Shown: positions 9,151-18,428, counted from the first letter of the stretch. The stretch: 64,000 nucleotides of DNA from Lewinellaceae bacterium (GCA_016713985.1 JADJOD010000002.1:1-64000); one strand, 5' to 3'. Numbers and translations: made by a program. The notes: a model not told the origin generated them from the letters alone.

Positions 9151-9534
9151 ATGGCAAAAGTTCGTATTGATAAATGGCTTTGGAGCATTCGTATCTTCAA
9201 AAGCCGGACCCTCGCCTCCGACGCCTGTAAATCCGGCAAGGTGAAAGTGGGCGACGAATCGGTAAAACCCTCCTTTATGATCTCGGAAGGAGAAACCGTA
9301 TCGGTAAAAAAAGACGGGTTCAATTTTCAATATCGCGCCATTCAAATGATCGAAAAACGTGTGGGAGCACCCATTGCCATCACCTGTTATGAAGATGTAA
9401 CCCCTCAGGAGGAGAAAAACAAATACAACGCCTGGTTCCTCAACAGCACGCCGGGAATGGAGAAACGCGAAAAAGGCGCCGGCCGGCCGACAAAAAAAGA
9501 ACGCCGCGAGATCGATCAGTTCAAAAAAGGTTGA
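9151..9534 (+). CDS. hslR: S4 domain RNA-binding protein (HslR/Hsp15-like)
   Basis: 127 residues. The S4 domain fills residues 4-65: VRIDKWLWSIRIFKSRTLAS, then CKSGKVKVGDESVKPS and EGETVSVKKDG, the standard Hsp15/HslR pattern. Known homologues bind the 50S subunit carrying nascent chains and help recycle stalled ribosomes. The C-terminal third is charged (KREKGAGRPTKKERREID), as in the Bacteroidota members. The stop codon lies inside a perfect hairpin shared with the convergent SCP2 gene. Confidence 0.9.
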   Translation: MAKVRIDKWLWSIRIFKSRTLASDACKSGKVKVGDESVKPSFMISEGETVSVKKDGFNFQYRAIQMIEKRVGAPIAITCYEDVTPQEEKNKYNAWFLNSTPGMEKREKGAGRPTKKERREIDQFKKG

Positions 9535-9584
9535 TAAGGGTTGATGAGGTTTATAAAGGTTTATCAACCCTTATCAACCTTTTT
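9524..9584. terminator. 22-bp perfect hairpin between convergent genes, stop codons inside
   Basis: The arms at 9524-9545 and 9563-9584 are perfect 22-base complements (GGTTGATAAGGGTTGAT / ATCAACCCTTATCAACC cores) around a 17-base loop, with A runs on the left and T runs on the right. It therefore works as a terminator in both directions. The TGA of the S4 gene (9532-9534) is in the left arm, and the TAA of the minus-strand SCP2 gene (9583-9585) starts in the right arm. Confidence 0.9.
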
Positions 9585-9892
9585 ACATCAGACCGAATAT
9601 TTTAGCGTACTTCAACATTTCGCCGGGGTTGCTGATCTTTAGTTTCCCGGTCATCATCGCCATCATGGGGTTCAGTTCGCCACTGAGTATTTTGGAAAAT
9701 GACTCGGCCGAAGCGGCGACCTTACAAACCGGCTCGCCCGTCAGTCCTTCCGACACATCCATCTTGCCGTCCGCAACCTTTATCGTAAACTGCCCGGCGT
9801 CTGCCACATCAAAATGAAACAGGGTGTTTTGCCCCTCAATACTTCCGGTTTTGCCTTTGCGGGCAGGGAAAAAGAAATTCCTTGACGTTCAT
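9583..9892 (-). CDS. SCP2 sterol-binding domain protein, frameshifted
   Basis: About 102 residues. Single-domain SCP2-type protein, expected to bind lipids or other hydrophobic ligands. Seen: the GQFTIKVADGKMDV strand pair, a CKVAASAESFSKILSGELNPM helix-turn, and the family C-terminus GKLKISNPGEMLKYAKIFG. Only the last 74 residues are in one frame. A single base change near 9866-9873 (TTTCTTTTTCCC region) joins them to a start at 9892, giving MNVKEFFFPARKGKTGSIEG. Convergent with the S4 gene through a shared hairpin. Confidence 0.8.
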
Positions 9893-9953
9893 CGTGCTAT
9901 TTTTTGATTGAATACCTGTTGATAAATTAACCTTCACTTCATCGCGCCGGTTG

Positions 9954-9961
9954 TAGTTTTG
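9954..9961 (+). promoter_or_regulatory. TAnnTTTG -7 element for the glycerophosphodiesterase gene
   Basis: TAGTTTTG matches the Bacteroidota -7 consensus and lies 26 bases before the ATG at 9988. No clear -33 TTTG was found at the right distance. Confidence 0.45.
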
Positions 9962-9987
9962 CCCAAAGGTAAAACTGCACATTAAAA

Positions 9988-10920
9988 ATGACCGGTCAAA
10001 AGATTGCAACACCGTTTCTTTGGCTCATGTTCGCCGCACTTCCCTTTTTTGCCTGTAAAAGCGCCCTGCCCCAGGGGCCTGTCGAGGTTCCCGCCGGTTT
10101 CGACTGGCAGGGTCACCGGGGCTGCCGCGGGATCATGCCCGAAAACACTATTCCGGCGTTTCTCAAAGCACTGGAGTTTGCCGAAGTCACCACCCTGGAA
10201 CTCGACCTCGCTGTAAGCAGTGATCAACAACTGATTGTCAGCCACGAACCCTGGTTTAATCCTGCCATCTGCCGGCTGCCGAACGGCGACACCATCCCCA
10301 AACGAGACGAGACAAAACACCTGATCTACCGGATGACCGCTGCCGACCTGCGCGCCTATGACTGCGGCAGTTGGGGAAATCCCCGCTTCCCCGGCCAGCA
10401 ACCCGCAAAGGCTTATAAACCATTGTTGCGTGAAGTTGTGGAAGCCGTGCGCGCCCGTTACCCGGATAAAGCCGCCGCCATCGGCTGGAACATCGAGATC
10501 AAAAGTCAGCCGGAGTGGGACGGATTGCGCCACCCTCCGGTGGAAGAATTCGTCCGCTTAGTTGTTGCCGAACTGCGATCGCTTGGCATTGAAAAAAAAT
10601 GCGTCGTACAATCCTTCGACGTTCGCGCCCTTCAGGCTTTGCATCGGCAGGCTCCGGAATTAACCCTGGCATTCCTCATTGAAAACATCCGCGGATTCGA
10701 CACGAACATCCGGAAACTGGGATTTCTGCCGGCCATCTACAGCCCTTACTACCAACTGGTTTCGAAAAAACTAGTGCACAAATGCCACGCGCAGGGTATA
10801 AAAGTGATACCCTGGACGGTTAATGACGTGCCTGCCATGCGCGGGTTGATCCACCTCGGTGTCGACGGAATCATAACGGACTACCCGAACAAGATCGGCG
10901 AAGTATCTGCACCGAACTGA
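9988..10920 (+). CDS. Glycerophosphodiester phosphodiesterase family lipoprotein
   Basis: 310 residues. Hydrolyses glycerophosphodiesters to glycerol-3-phosphate and an alcohol. GDPD fold catalytic set visible: QGHRGCRG with His43, PENT, ELDLAVS with Glu71 and Asp73, and SHEP with His86; the C-terminal VIPWTVND and GVDGIITDYP complete the family pattern. The N-terminus has a hydrophobic signal with PFFAC (Cys23), a weak lipobox, so it is probably a periplasmic or outer-membrane lipoprotein. Its stop codon is one base away from the stop of the convergent lipoprotein gene. Confidence 0.9.
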   Translation: MTGQKIATPFLWLMFAALPFFACKSALPQGPVEVPAGFDWQGHRGCRGIMPENTIPAFLKALEFAEVTTLELDLAVSSDQQLIVSHEPWFNPAICRLPNGDTIPKRDETKHLIYRMTAADLRAYDCGSWGNPRFPGQQPAKAYKPLLREVVEAVRARYPDKAAAIGWNIEIKSQPEWDGLRHPPVEEFVRLVVAELRSLGIEKKCVVQSFDVRALQALHRQAPELTLAFLIENIRGFDTNIRKLGFLPAIYSPYYQLVSKKLVHKCHAQGIKVIPWTVNDVPAMRGLIHLGVDGIITDYPNKIGEVSAPN

Positions 10921-10921
10921 T

Positions 10922-11656
10922 TTACTTTAACTTAAGTTCTGTGGCGACCGTCGGGTTTTTCTTCAACTGCTCCTCGTCGAAGGGTTTGATCGTGATGGTC
11001 ATCGTGTGATTATCGTCGCTCAGTTCGGCCAGTTCGTTCGAAGATTTTTTGATCGAACGTTCGGGAAAATGATAGACCTGCTTGTAACTCATGTCAGAGA
11101 ACATCATTTTCATCATATCCATTGTTTCATCGCCGCCGGCTTCTTCCCCTTCATTTTCGGCCAGGGCCTTTTTGATTTCGGCGCCCATATCGCCGGTGTT
11201 GAGGCGTTCGAAGTTTTTGCCGGAGAATTTGAATACCTCGTCCACCTTGCTGTCGTATTTGTCCTTGTTCACCACTTTTAATGCGCGGTTGAGGGCCGCG
11301 ATGTCTGCAAAATCAAAGGAGTATCCAAATTTAAAATTGGTGGTGTCGTTCAGTTCCACAACGTTGGTGATGCCCTGAAGATTTTTGAGGGTAGAAGCCA
11401 CGCCGCTCAGTTCCTGCCCCATTTGAGCCATGGAATTGTCCTGTTCAGCCCCGCCGGTTTCTGCACTTGTACTATCGGGCGACATGGTTTTCAGCATTTC
11501 CATCATACCTTTTACTTCACTCATATCCAGCGTCATGGCATAATTTCCTTTGCCTTCGTTGTAAAAAGTTACTTCTTCTAAAATATGCAGGCAGCCCGTA
11601 AGCGCCATACTCAGGATGGCTAAGCCTACCAGTAACAGGTTTTTGAATTTCTTCAT
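10922..11656 (-). CDS. Lipoprotein of unknown function
   Basis: 244 residues with a good lipobox (MALTGC, Cys22). The mature part starts ILEEVTFYNEGKGNYAMTLDMSEVKGMMEML, has a methionine- and acid-rich segment (residues about 150-190), and ends SDDNHTMTITIKPFDEEQLKKNP. I do not recognise a family with a known job. Convergent with the phosphodiesterase gene with a one-base gap and no hairpin. The Asp-box gene lies about 130 bases downstream on the same strand. Confidence 0.75.
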   Translation of the reverse strand: MKKFKNLLLVGLAILSMALTGCLHILEEVTFYNEGKGNYAMTLDMSEVKGMMEMLKTMSPDSTSAETGGAEQDNSMAQMGQELSGVASTLKNLQGITNVVELNDTTNFKFGYSFDFADIAALNRALKVVNKDKYDSKVDEVFKFSGKNFERLNTGDMGAEIKKALAENEGEEAGGDETMDMMKMMFSDMSYKQVYHFPERSIKKSSNELAELSDDNHTMTITIKPFDEEQLKKNPTVATELKLK

Positions 11657-11790
11657 GGAAAATTTGTGTTTAAAAAATTGTGTTAAGTGGACAAAATTAA
11701 TGCTGAGAATGAAACACCCGGGCGGAAAAGATTTCCGTCCTGCTACTTATCAGTTAAAACGGAAAAATCGGGAAATGTCACAGAAACGGT

Positions 11791-14678
11791 TTATTCAATC
11801 ACAAATTCCTGTACGACTGATTCGCTATCCTTTTCAAGCGTAAAAGTATAAATGCCTTTTTGCAGGTAATACTTCCCCGTATCTGCTTTTTCCGCCTGAG
11901 GCATTTTTTTCGGATCTTTTTGTGTCGACCGCAGCGTATCCATGTCCTTTTTTAAAGCAGGCTCCACAAAATCGAGCGTATAAACGAACTTATTCAACCC
12001 CACCGTACATTCCACGACACCGCTGTTTAAAACAGGCCCTCCTTCTTTGAGTTTTACCGACCAGTTTGCCTTCCCGCTTGCCTTGCTGTAAAACCAGACG
12101 TCCATTTCCGGATCTTTGGCCACGTCGTACGCGGGCTTTTTTCCCCAGTTTTTATTCCATTTTCGTTTTCCCAGCTCGAATAAGCGAATGGTTGCGGCAA
12201 GTGTTTCAGCGGTCAGTTGCCGGGTGTTGGTCATGTTGGCTTTAAAAATGGAGCGGCCGTGTGTGCCGATCAGGAGGTCTCCGGTTTTGTGCTGGATGGC
12301 AAGGTCGTGCACCGGCACGTCCGGGAACTCCGCACCCAGGGTTTGAAATGTTTTTCCCCGGTCAAGCGAAACGTACACCCGGTGATCCGTACCGACGTAT
12401 AACAGGTTTTCATTTGCCGGGTCTTCGCGGATAACATTGACGGGTTCTGCCGGCAAATCGGTTCCAATTCGTTGCCAGTTTTGGCCATAATCATCTGATA
12501 CATAGAGATATGTATTAAAATCATCCCACCGGTAACCGTTCAGGCTCACGTACACACGCGCGCGTTCGTGGGCGGAGGCCTGCAGTCTCGACACCCACAA
12601 TTTTTGCGGCAGATTGTCGGATATCCGGGTCCAGTTTTCACCGCCGTCGCGGGTGACGTGGATCAGCCCGTCGTCGCTGCCGGCATACAGGAGGCCGAAT
12701 TTGAGCGGACTTTCACAAATGGAAGTGAGTGTTCCGTAGGGCACATTACCCTTCGCGCCGCCGCCGGTCAGGTCGCCGGAAATGGCCTCCCATTGATCGC
12801 CCTTATCAAAGGAACGGTACATTTTGTTGGCCCCGAAATACAGAACGTCCTGCTGGTGACGGCTCAGGAAAATGGGGGTTTGCCAGTTGAAACGAAGCGG
12901 GCGTTCCCCCAGTTCGTGTTTGGGTGTAATGGCCTTCCGGGCGCCGGTGCGTTTGTTGATCCTGAAATAAAAGCCAAACTGGTACCCCGTGTATATCGTG
13001 TTGTTGTCGCGGGTATCAATCTGCACCTGCATGCCATCGCCGCCGAGCAATTCTTTATACGGGTATTGCCCGTTTTGGTGCCATTCGACGGAGCTTTGTA
13101 ATCGGAAGGCCCTACCCACACGCCATTGTCCTGGGCGCCTCCGTAAACATTATAGGGTTCGTCTTCATCGACGGCAATGGCGTAAAACTGGCCTACCGGC
13201 GGGTTGTTGCATTTCATCCAGGACGCCCCGTTGTCCCAGCTGATGTTGATCCCGCCGTCGTTTCCGTTGACGAGATGCCCCGGATGGTTCGGATTGAGCC
13301 ACAAAGCGTGGTGATCTACGTGTACATTTTGCCCGTTGATATTTTTCCAGGATTTCCCGCCGTCGTCACTTTTGATGATGTAAAAACCGATGAGGTAAAC
13401 CCGGTCTGCGTCGTCCTGCATGCAGCGAATATTGCTGAAATAGTAGCCGTAGGTAAAAAACATTTGCTCCAGCGGGCCTTCGTGGGTGCGTTTCCAGCTC
13501 AGGCCGCCGTCTTCGCTGCGGTAAACTTCGGCGCCGATATAATTGGTTTCAAAAAGATTGTTGTTGGCGTCTTCCAGGTACTCGACCAGAGAAAGGGGTT
13601 TGATCTTGTCTTTTTCGACCAACTCCCTGACTTTCTTCACGTTGTATTTTTCCGGAAACCCGTTTTGTTTCAAAAAACCGGCAATTTTTTCTTCGGGCAA
13701 TTTCAGGAACTCCTCTTTTGAAATGGCACGCAAGCGGTCTTTGGTCAACACGTCATCCGTTTCCTCCTCTTTTTTAGGTTTGGGGTTCTGGTTGTCGAGA
13801 CTGGCGTACAGCACGGTTTTGCCGTTTTTCAACCCTGCGGCAAGTCCGATCCTGCCGATTTTATCCCCGGTGGGAAAACCGCTTTCCGGCGTACTCATTT
13901 TCAACCAGGTAACGCCCCCGTCCGTACTTTTCCAGATACCGGAGCCTTCACCCGCGCCGATGAATTCCCAGGCCCGGCGACTGCGTTCCCAGGTGGCGGC
14001 ATACAGCGTATTGGGATCGGAAGGATCGGCAATCAAATCTACCGCGCCGGTATTGTCATTGATATACAGCGTTTTAGACCAGGTTTTGCCGGCATCGGTC
14101 GTTTTATATATCCCCCGGTCGGCGTTTTTTGAGTACAAGTGACCCAATACCGCTACCCAAAGCGTATTCGTGTCAGTCGGGTGCAGCAGAATCCGGCCGA
14201 TGTGGTGGCTTTCCGGCAAACCGCGCCATTCCCAGGATTTGCCGCCGTCGGCGCTGCGGTACATGCCTGTGCCTGCGTAAGAAGAGCGGCTGCTGTTCAC
14301 CTCGCCGGTCCCTACCCAAATGATATTTTTTTCCCAGTCGACGGCAATATCGCCGATAGTCATACTTGCTTCATGGTCGAATACCGGTTCGAAACGGGTG
14401 CCGTTGCTCTCCGTATACCACAAACCGCCGGAGGCATACGCGGTATAAAAACGGGTCGGGTCTGCAGGATTCACATCGACATCCGTGACGCGGCAGGAAA
14501 AAACGGAAGGGCCGATGTTTTCGGGCTGAATTGCGGCAAAAAAAGTGCCTTTTTGCAAATTTTTCCGCAATTCAAAACCTTCCAGGCGGGTTTTGGCCGG
14601 AGTAGCGGCCGGTTGTGACAATAAGTTGCGGGAGAAAAACAGCGCAAAAAATAACAACAGGCAGGAATGTTTCAACAT
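11791..14678 (-). CDS. Secreted Asp-box (BNR/VPS10-like) beta-propeller protein, frameshifted
   Basis: About 961 residues. Start at 14678 gives the signal peptide MLKHSCLLLFFALFF...LLSQP. At least ten Asp-boxes of the form SxDxGxxW are visible: SADGGKSWEW, TTDAGKTWSK, STDGGVTWLK, SEDGGLSWKR, SDDGGKSWKN, SWDNGASWMK, SFDKGDQWEA, TRDGGENWTR, SDDYGQNWQR, SLDRGKTFQT. This is the sortilin/glycosyl-hydrolase-like propeller found in many Bacteroidota secreted proteins. The enzyme activity, if any, is not readable. One base is missing near 13097 (reads DYK then jumps frame; DYKSSVEWHQNGQ is restored by adding an A). No sorting domain is evident at the C-terminus. Confidence 0.85.
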
Positions 14679-15057
14679 AAGCAAAAATTTGGCGGAAGGT
14701 ACGCCAGTTTCGCTTTTACGGTTTTTGTTTTTGTCGCGGGAAGCGGGGATGAACAAACAATAACATTAACATCCATTGCAACACCTGATCAAAATCAAAC
14801 GCCGGATTGAGCCTCATCAGTGGTATTGCCGGAATGCTCCGTTTATTTTGTAACGAAAAAGAAACCCGGTGGCCAAAACAGTTGCAGTTCAATAATTGTG
14901 CTCCTCCTTAGATGTTCGGGCCGTCGTCCTTGTAAAAGGCGACGGCTCGTGTTTTTATGCAATAAGCGGAGTCAAATGAACACACATTGGTATTTTTACC
15001 GCCACAATCCCTGGCCATTCCTGACTTCCATCTGAATTAAACCAGACACCACACACC
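14679..15057. other. Intergenic region with one orphan hairpin
   Basis: 379 bases between divergent genes. It contains a strong hairpin (14920-14946, listed separately). A short GC-poor stretch before dapA (TTGGTATTTTTACC near 14987) may be promoter. No ORF with family similarity was seen. Confidence 0.4.
14920..14946 (+). terminator. Orphan terminator-like hairpin
   Basis: GCCGTCG at 14920-14926 pairs with CGACGGC at 14940-14946; CCTT/AAGG extends the stem with one bulged T. TCGTGTTTTTA follows. On the plus strand no gene lies upstream of it, so it may end a small RNA or an unseen short gene between about 14760 and 14920. Confidence 0.45.
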
Positions 15058-15969
15058 ATGCAAGTAAACTGGACCGGCGTATATCCCGCCGTAACAACCA
15101 AATTCACCCCGGACGACGAACTCGATCTGGCAACTTTCGGACTCAATCTGGATGCGCAAATTTCCGCCGGCGTCAGCGGTATCGTGCTCGGCGGCACACT
15201 TGGCGAAGCCAGTACACTGACGGAAAGCGAAAAAGATCAACTGGTGGAATATTCTCTCGAAAAATCGGCCGGGCGCCTGCCCGTGATCCTGAACATAGCC
15301 GAAGGATCCACCCGGAATGCCATTGCAGCCGCCAAACGAGCCGAAAAACTCGGCGCCGACGGCCTGATGGTACTGCCCCCAATGCGTTATAAAACCGATC
15401 ACCGCGAAACAGTTACCTATTTCCGGGCCATAGCCGATGCCACCCCGCTGCCAATCATGATCTACAACAACCCGGTGGATTATAAAACGGAAGTGACACT
15501 TCCTATGTTTGAAGAACTCATCCGGCATCCGCACATACAGGCGGTAAAAGAATCGACCCGGGATGTTTCCAACGTGACCCGCCTGAAAAACGCTTTTGGC
15601 GACCGGTTGAAAATACTGTGCGGGGTGGATACCTTAGCCATGGAAGAATTGTTCATGGGTGCCGACGGATGGGTGGCCGGCCTTGTGTGCGCCTTCCCGG
15701 CAGAAACGGTGGCGGTATACAACCTCGTAAAAGCAGAATGGACGGAAGAAGCGCTGGCCATTTATCGCTGGTTTTTGCCGCTGCTGGAACTGGATCTCCA
15801 TCCCAAACTCGTTCAATACATCAAACTGGCGGAAAGACTGGCGGGTATCGGCACAGAATACGTCCGGGCGCCCCGGCTACCACTCGCCGGTGAAGAACGC
15901 GAACGAATTATCAGGATCATTGAAGAAGGTCTGCACACCCGACCAGAATTACCCACGCTGATTATTTAA
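15058..15969 (+). CDS. DapA-family lyase, probably 1-pyrroline-4-hydroxy-2-carboxylate deaminase or similar
   Basis: 303 residues, dihydrodipicolinate synthase superfamily TIM barrel. Visible residues: GGTLGEAST for the usual GTTGE loop (residues 45-53), Tyr136 in MIYNNPVDY and the Schiff-base lysine Lys164 in AVKEST. In true DapA the second pathway step enzymes are usually nearby; here the next gene, 52 bases on, is a 4-hydroxyproline 2-epimerase. In known hydroxyproline catabolism a DapA-family deaminase acts on pyrroline-4-hydroxy-2-carboxylate, so I infer that role. Classical DapA or another aldolase cannot be excluded. No D-hydroxyproline dehydrogenase is recognised nearby. Confidence 0.75.
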   Translation: MQVNWTGVYPAVTTKFTPDDELDLATFGLNLDAQISAGVSGIVLGGTLGEASTLTESEKDQLVEYSLEKSAGRLPVILNIAEGSTRNAIAAAKRAEKLGADGLMVLPPMRYKTDHRETVTYFRAIADATPLPIMIYNNPVDYKTEVTLPMFEELIRHPHIQAVKESTRDVSNVTRLKNAFGDRLKILCGVDTLAMEELFMGADGWVAGLVCAFPAETVAVYNLVKAEWTEEALAIYRWFLPLLELDLHPKLVQYIKLAERLAGIGTEYVRAPRLPLAGEERERIIRIIEEGLHTRPELPTLII

Positions 15970-15978
15970 GCCGCCAAT

Positions 15979-16018
15979 TCATCACTCATCATTCATCATT
16001 CATCATTCATCATTCATC
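15979..16018 (+). repeat. G-free word repeat (CATCATTCAT) before the epimerase start
   Basis: Five near-perfect tandem copies of ATCATTCATC lie between the dapA-family gene and the epimerase, ending three bases before its TTG start. The coding strand contains no G over nearly 40 bases, so this part of the mRNA would be unstructured. Confidence 0.8.
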
Positions 16019-16021
16019 TCC

Positions 16022-17023
16022 TTGGCTGTCAAATCCTTTTTTTGCATCGATGCCCACACCTGCGGCAATCCTGTGCGGGTGGTCGCGGGTGGCGGACCTG
16101 TACTGCACGGCGCCGATATGAGTGAAAAAAGGCAGCATTTTTTGCGGGAGTTCGACTGGATCCGGCGTGGATTGATGTACGAGCCTCGTGGCCACGATAT
16201 GATGTCGGGCAGTATTTTGTACCCGCCATCCGATCCGGAAAATGATGTGGGTATTCTTTTTATCGAAACCAGCGGTTGCCTGCCGATGTGCGGCCACGGC
16301 ACCATCGGCACCGTGACGGTGGCCATCGAACAAGGCCTCGTTACACCTAAAACGCCGGGCAGATTGCGCCTCGAAGTCCCCGCAGGGCTGGTATTGGCAG
16401 AATACGAACAGGAAGGGAAAAAAGTGAAATCGGTAAAAATCAGGAACATCAAATCCTATCTGCATACCGAAAACATCGGGGTGGAATGTTCCGGCCTGGG
16501 AAAACTGACCCTCGACGTCGCTTACGGAGGCAATTTTTACGGCATCATCGACCCGCAGGAAAACTTCCCCGGGATGGAATATTTTCAGGCCGACCAACTG
16601 ATCGCCTGGAGTCGGGAAATCAGAACCAAAGTTAACGAACAGTATACTTTTGTACACCCGGAAAACCCGACTATCTGCGGTATGAGTCACGTTCAATGGA
16701 CGGGAAAAACGCTGGACCCCGCCTCAACAGCCCGCAATGCGGTTTTTTACGGCGACAAAGCGATCGATCGCTCCCCCTGCGGCACCGGCACTTCGGCCCG
16801 GATGGCTCAATGGTATACAAAAGGGAAACTAAAGCCCGGACAGGCATTTATTCATGAGAGCATCATCGGCTCCCGGTTCACCGGGCGTATTGAAGAAGAA
16901 ACAAACCTGGCCGGTTTACCGGCCATTGTGCCCAGCATCGAAGGCTGGGCGATCATTCACGGGTTCAACCACATCATTTTGGATGACGAAGACCCGTATG
17001 TGCATGGTTTTCAGGTACTTTAA
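16022..17023 (+). CDS. 4-hydroxyproline 2-epimerase (proline racemase family)
   Basis: 333 residues. Interconverts trans-4-hydroxy-L-proline and cis-4-hydroxy-D-proline. Both catalytic cysteines of the racemase/epimerase branch are present: Cys90 in MCGHGTIG and Cys253 in DRSPCGTGTSARMA; the related dehydratases have Thr in place of the first. FFCIDAHTCGNPVRVVAGG is the family N-terminus. No ATG is available, so the start is taken as the TTG at 16022 just behind the repeat. Together with the DapA-family gene it suggests collagen/hydroxyproline catabolism. Confidence 0.88.
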   Translation: MAVKSFFCIDAHTCGNPVRVVAGGGPVLHGADMSEKRQHFLREFDWIRRGLMYEPRGHDMMSGSILYPPSDPENDVGILFIETSGCLPMCGHGTIGTVTVAIEQGLVTPKTPGRLRLEVPAGLVLAEYEQEGKKVKSVKIRNIKSYLHTENIGVECSGLGKLTLDVAYGGNFYGIIDPQENFPGMEYFQADQLIAWSREIRTKVNEQYTFVHPENPTICGMSHVQWTGKTLDPASTARNAVFYGDKAIDRSPCGTGTSARMAQWYTKGKLKPGQAFIHESIIGSRFTGRIEEETNLAGLPAIVPSIEGWAIIHGFNHIILDDEDPYVHGFQVL

Positions 17024-17175
17024 AAAGGTTTCAGGGTTTCAGAGGTTTCAGAGGTTTAAGGGTTTCAGAGGTTTCAGAGGTTTAAGGGTTTCAGAGGTTT
17101 CCAGAGTTTCAGGTTTCAGGGTTGTGGCAACGCAGAACCCTGAAACCTTTAAACCTCTGAAACCCTGAAACCTTT
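17024..17175. terminator. Long word-repeat hairpin between convergent genes
   Basis: The arms at 17024-17048 and 17151-17175 are perfect 25-base complements made of GGTTTCAGGG and GGTTTCAGAGG words. Further imperfect copies fill 17049-17115 (G-rich) and 17136-17150 (C-rich). The epimerase TAA (17021-17023) touches the left arm, and the TAA of the minus-strand gene (17174-17176) begins inside the right arm. It should terminate both genes. Confidence 0.88.
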
Positions 17176-17767
17176 AAAAACCTCCCCACGCTCGGTCGCC
17201 TTTTTTGTAATCAATCGTGGTGTATTTGCCGGGATACTCGACAAAACGAAGGGCCTGGGTAGCGCCGATTTCGGAAGTGAAATACCCCCAGAGTACCAGG
17301 TCTTTAATGACCCGGAAGTAATGCGAAGGGTCTTCTTTCTTTTTGTTTTTCTGAAACTCCTTTTGCTCTTTGTCCAGCGCCGTGAGGAATTCATTGCGCT
17401 GAACGGGCGTCAGCTTCATGTAGGAGGACTTGCCGTAGCGTTTTTTGCATTCCGCCTGTAAGGTCGTCAATCCGTCTATGAAGCGTTTTTGATCGTCCGG
17501 TTCGTAACAATCACTGACGATGACGGCCATGAACTGACCCACTTTGGCCGCTTTGGCGCCGGGTGTGGAAGTAGTGGGAAGAATGGTATCGCCGACTTCG
17601 TTCATTAGTTTGATCTGCGCTTTCGTGAAGAGGCCAATGTTTTTTATAGTCCTCAGGCAGATCGTCAAGGGCATCCCAGTCTACATTTTTAGCCAACAGG
17701 CTGTCGGCGCAAGCAGGCTGCCGCCGATAAAGACGGATGTACGCTGGAGCAGTTCTCTTCTGTTCAT
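17174..17767 (-). CDS. Gluconate 2-dehydrogenase subunit 3 family protein, frameshifted
   Basis: About 197 residues. Start at 17767 gives MNRRELLQRTSVFIGGSL, a twin-arginine-type signal. The mature part matches the subunit 3 family: FTKAQIKLMNEVGDTILPTTSTPGAKAAKVGQFM, DCYEPDDQKRFIDGL, and C-terminal RVIKDLVLWGYFTSEIGATQ. Two indels split it, one near 17690-17705 and one extra A near 17643 (TATAAAAAACATT). The partner is a flavoprotein of the GMC family, found 0.7 kb upstream on the same strand (18503-20179). Together they would form a periplasmic sugar/alcohol dehydrogenase. Confidence 0.85.
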
Positions 17768-17828
17768 TGTTATTGCGTGAATGAGCGATTGGGTGAATGA
17801 ATTTATTGGTTCTTAAGGAGTTAGGTTG

Positions 17829-17978
17829 GTCGGGCAAAGCCCGTTGATGGTTTTGCACCGGGTTAAACCCGGCGCGAGCGGGGTCGGGCAGAGCCCGGTT
17901 GATGGCTACGCACCGGGTTAAACCCGGCGCGAGCGGCCGGTTGATGGCTACGCACCGGGTCAAACCCGGCGCGAGCGG
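17829..17978. repeat. Three tandem copies of a 54-bp palindromic repeat
   Basis: Copies at 17829-17880, 17883-17936 and a shortened one at 17937-17978. Each contains GCACCGGGTTAAACCCGGCGCGAGCGG, which holds the palindrome CCGGGTTAAACCCGG (third copy has GTCAAAC). The first two copies also begin with GTCGGGCAAAGCCCG, a second hairpin. It lies between two minus-strand genes, downstream of the small lipoprotein stop and upstream of the subunit 3 start. Confidence 0.85.
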
Positions 17979-18428
17979 TTATTTTTCCCGGTCAAATATC
18001 AAACCTGCCGGGATTTTGACTTCGCCTTTGCTGTACATATCAATATAGAGCCTGACGGTGTCTTTCCCGCTTTCGGTGGCCAGGGTGTAATAATCCAACA
18101 CGCCGCCGCCGCCAATCGGTTGCCCCGTGTATCTGTTGTAAAGGGTTACATCCCGGTCTTTAAATTTAGGGTTAAGCACACTTCCTCTTTGCAACAATCT
18201 TAAGGGCTCGCCATTTTTCATTTTTAACCTCGAAAGATAGTATTGGGTGCTATTAATACTATGTTTCAATTCTGCGTTTTTTATTTTGACAGGGTTGTTC
18301 ACCGAATAGCCGTAAGTTGGATCATCCGAAGGGGTAGTTTTTTTAAAAAACCTGGCGTTTGACATTACACAACCCTGTAAAACGGCAATCGCCAACAGGC
18401 TGATTAAAAACGGGCGCCATTTATTCAT
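17979..18428 (-). CDS. Small lipoprotein, unknown function
   Basis: 149 residues with lipobox VLQGC (Cys20). The mature part reads GYSVNNPVKIKNAELKHS, then RLLQRGSVLNPK, a GQPIGGGGVLDYYTL block, and a C-terminal VRLYIDMYSKGEVKIPAGL. This layout recurs in short Bacteroidota lipoproteins that databases often label 2-dehydro-3-deoxyphosphooctonate aldolase without good reason; I see no aldolase features. It lies between the GMC gene and subunit 3, on the same strand, so it may share their transcript. Confidence 0.7.
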   Translation of the reverse strand: MNKWRPFLISLLAIAVLQGCVMSNARFFKKTTPSDDPTYGYSVNNPVKIKNAELKHSINSTQYYLSRLKMKNGEPLRLLQRGSVLNPKFKDRDVTLYNRYTGQPIGGGGVLDYYTLATESGKDTVRLYIDMYSKGEVKIPAGLIFDREK

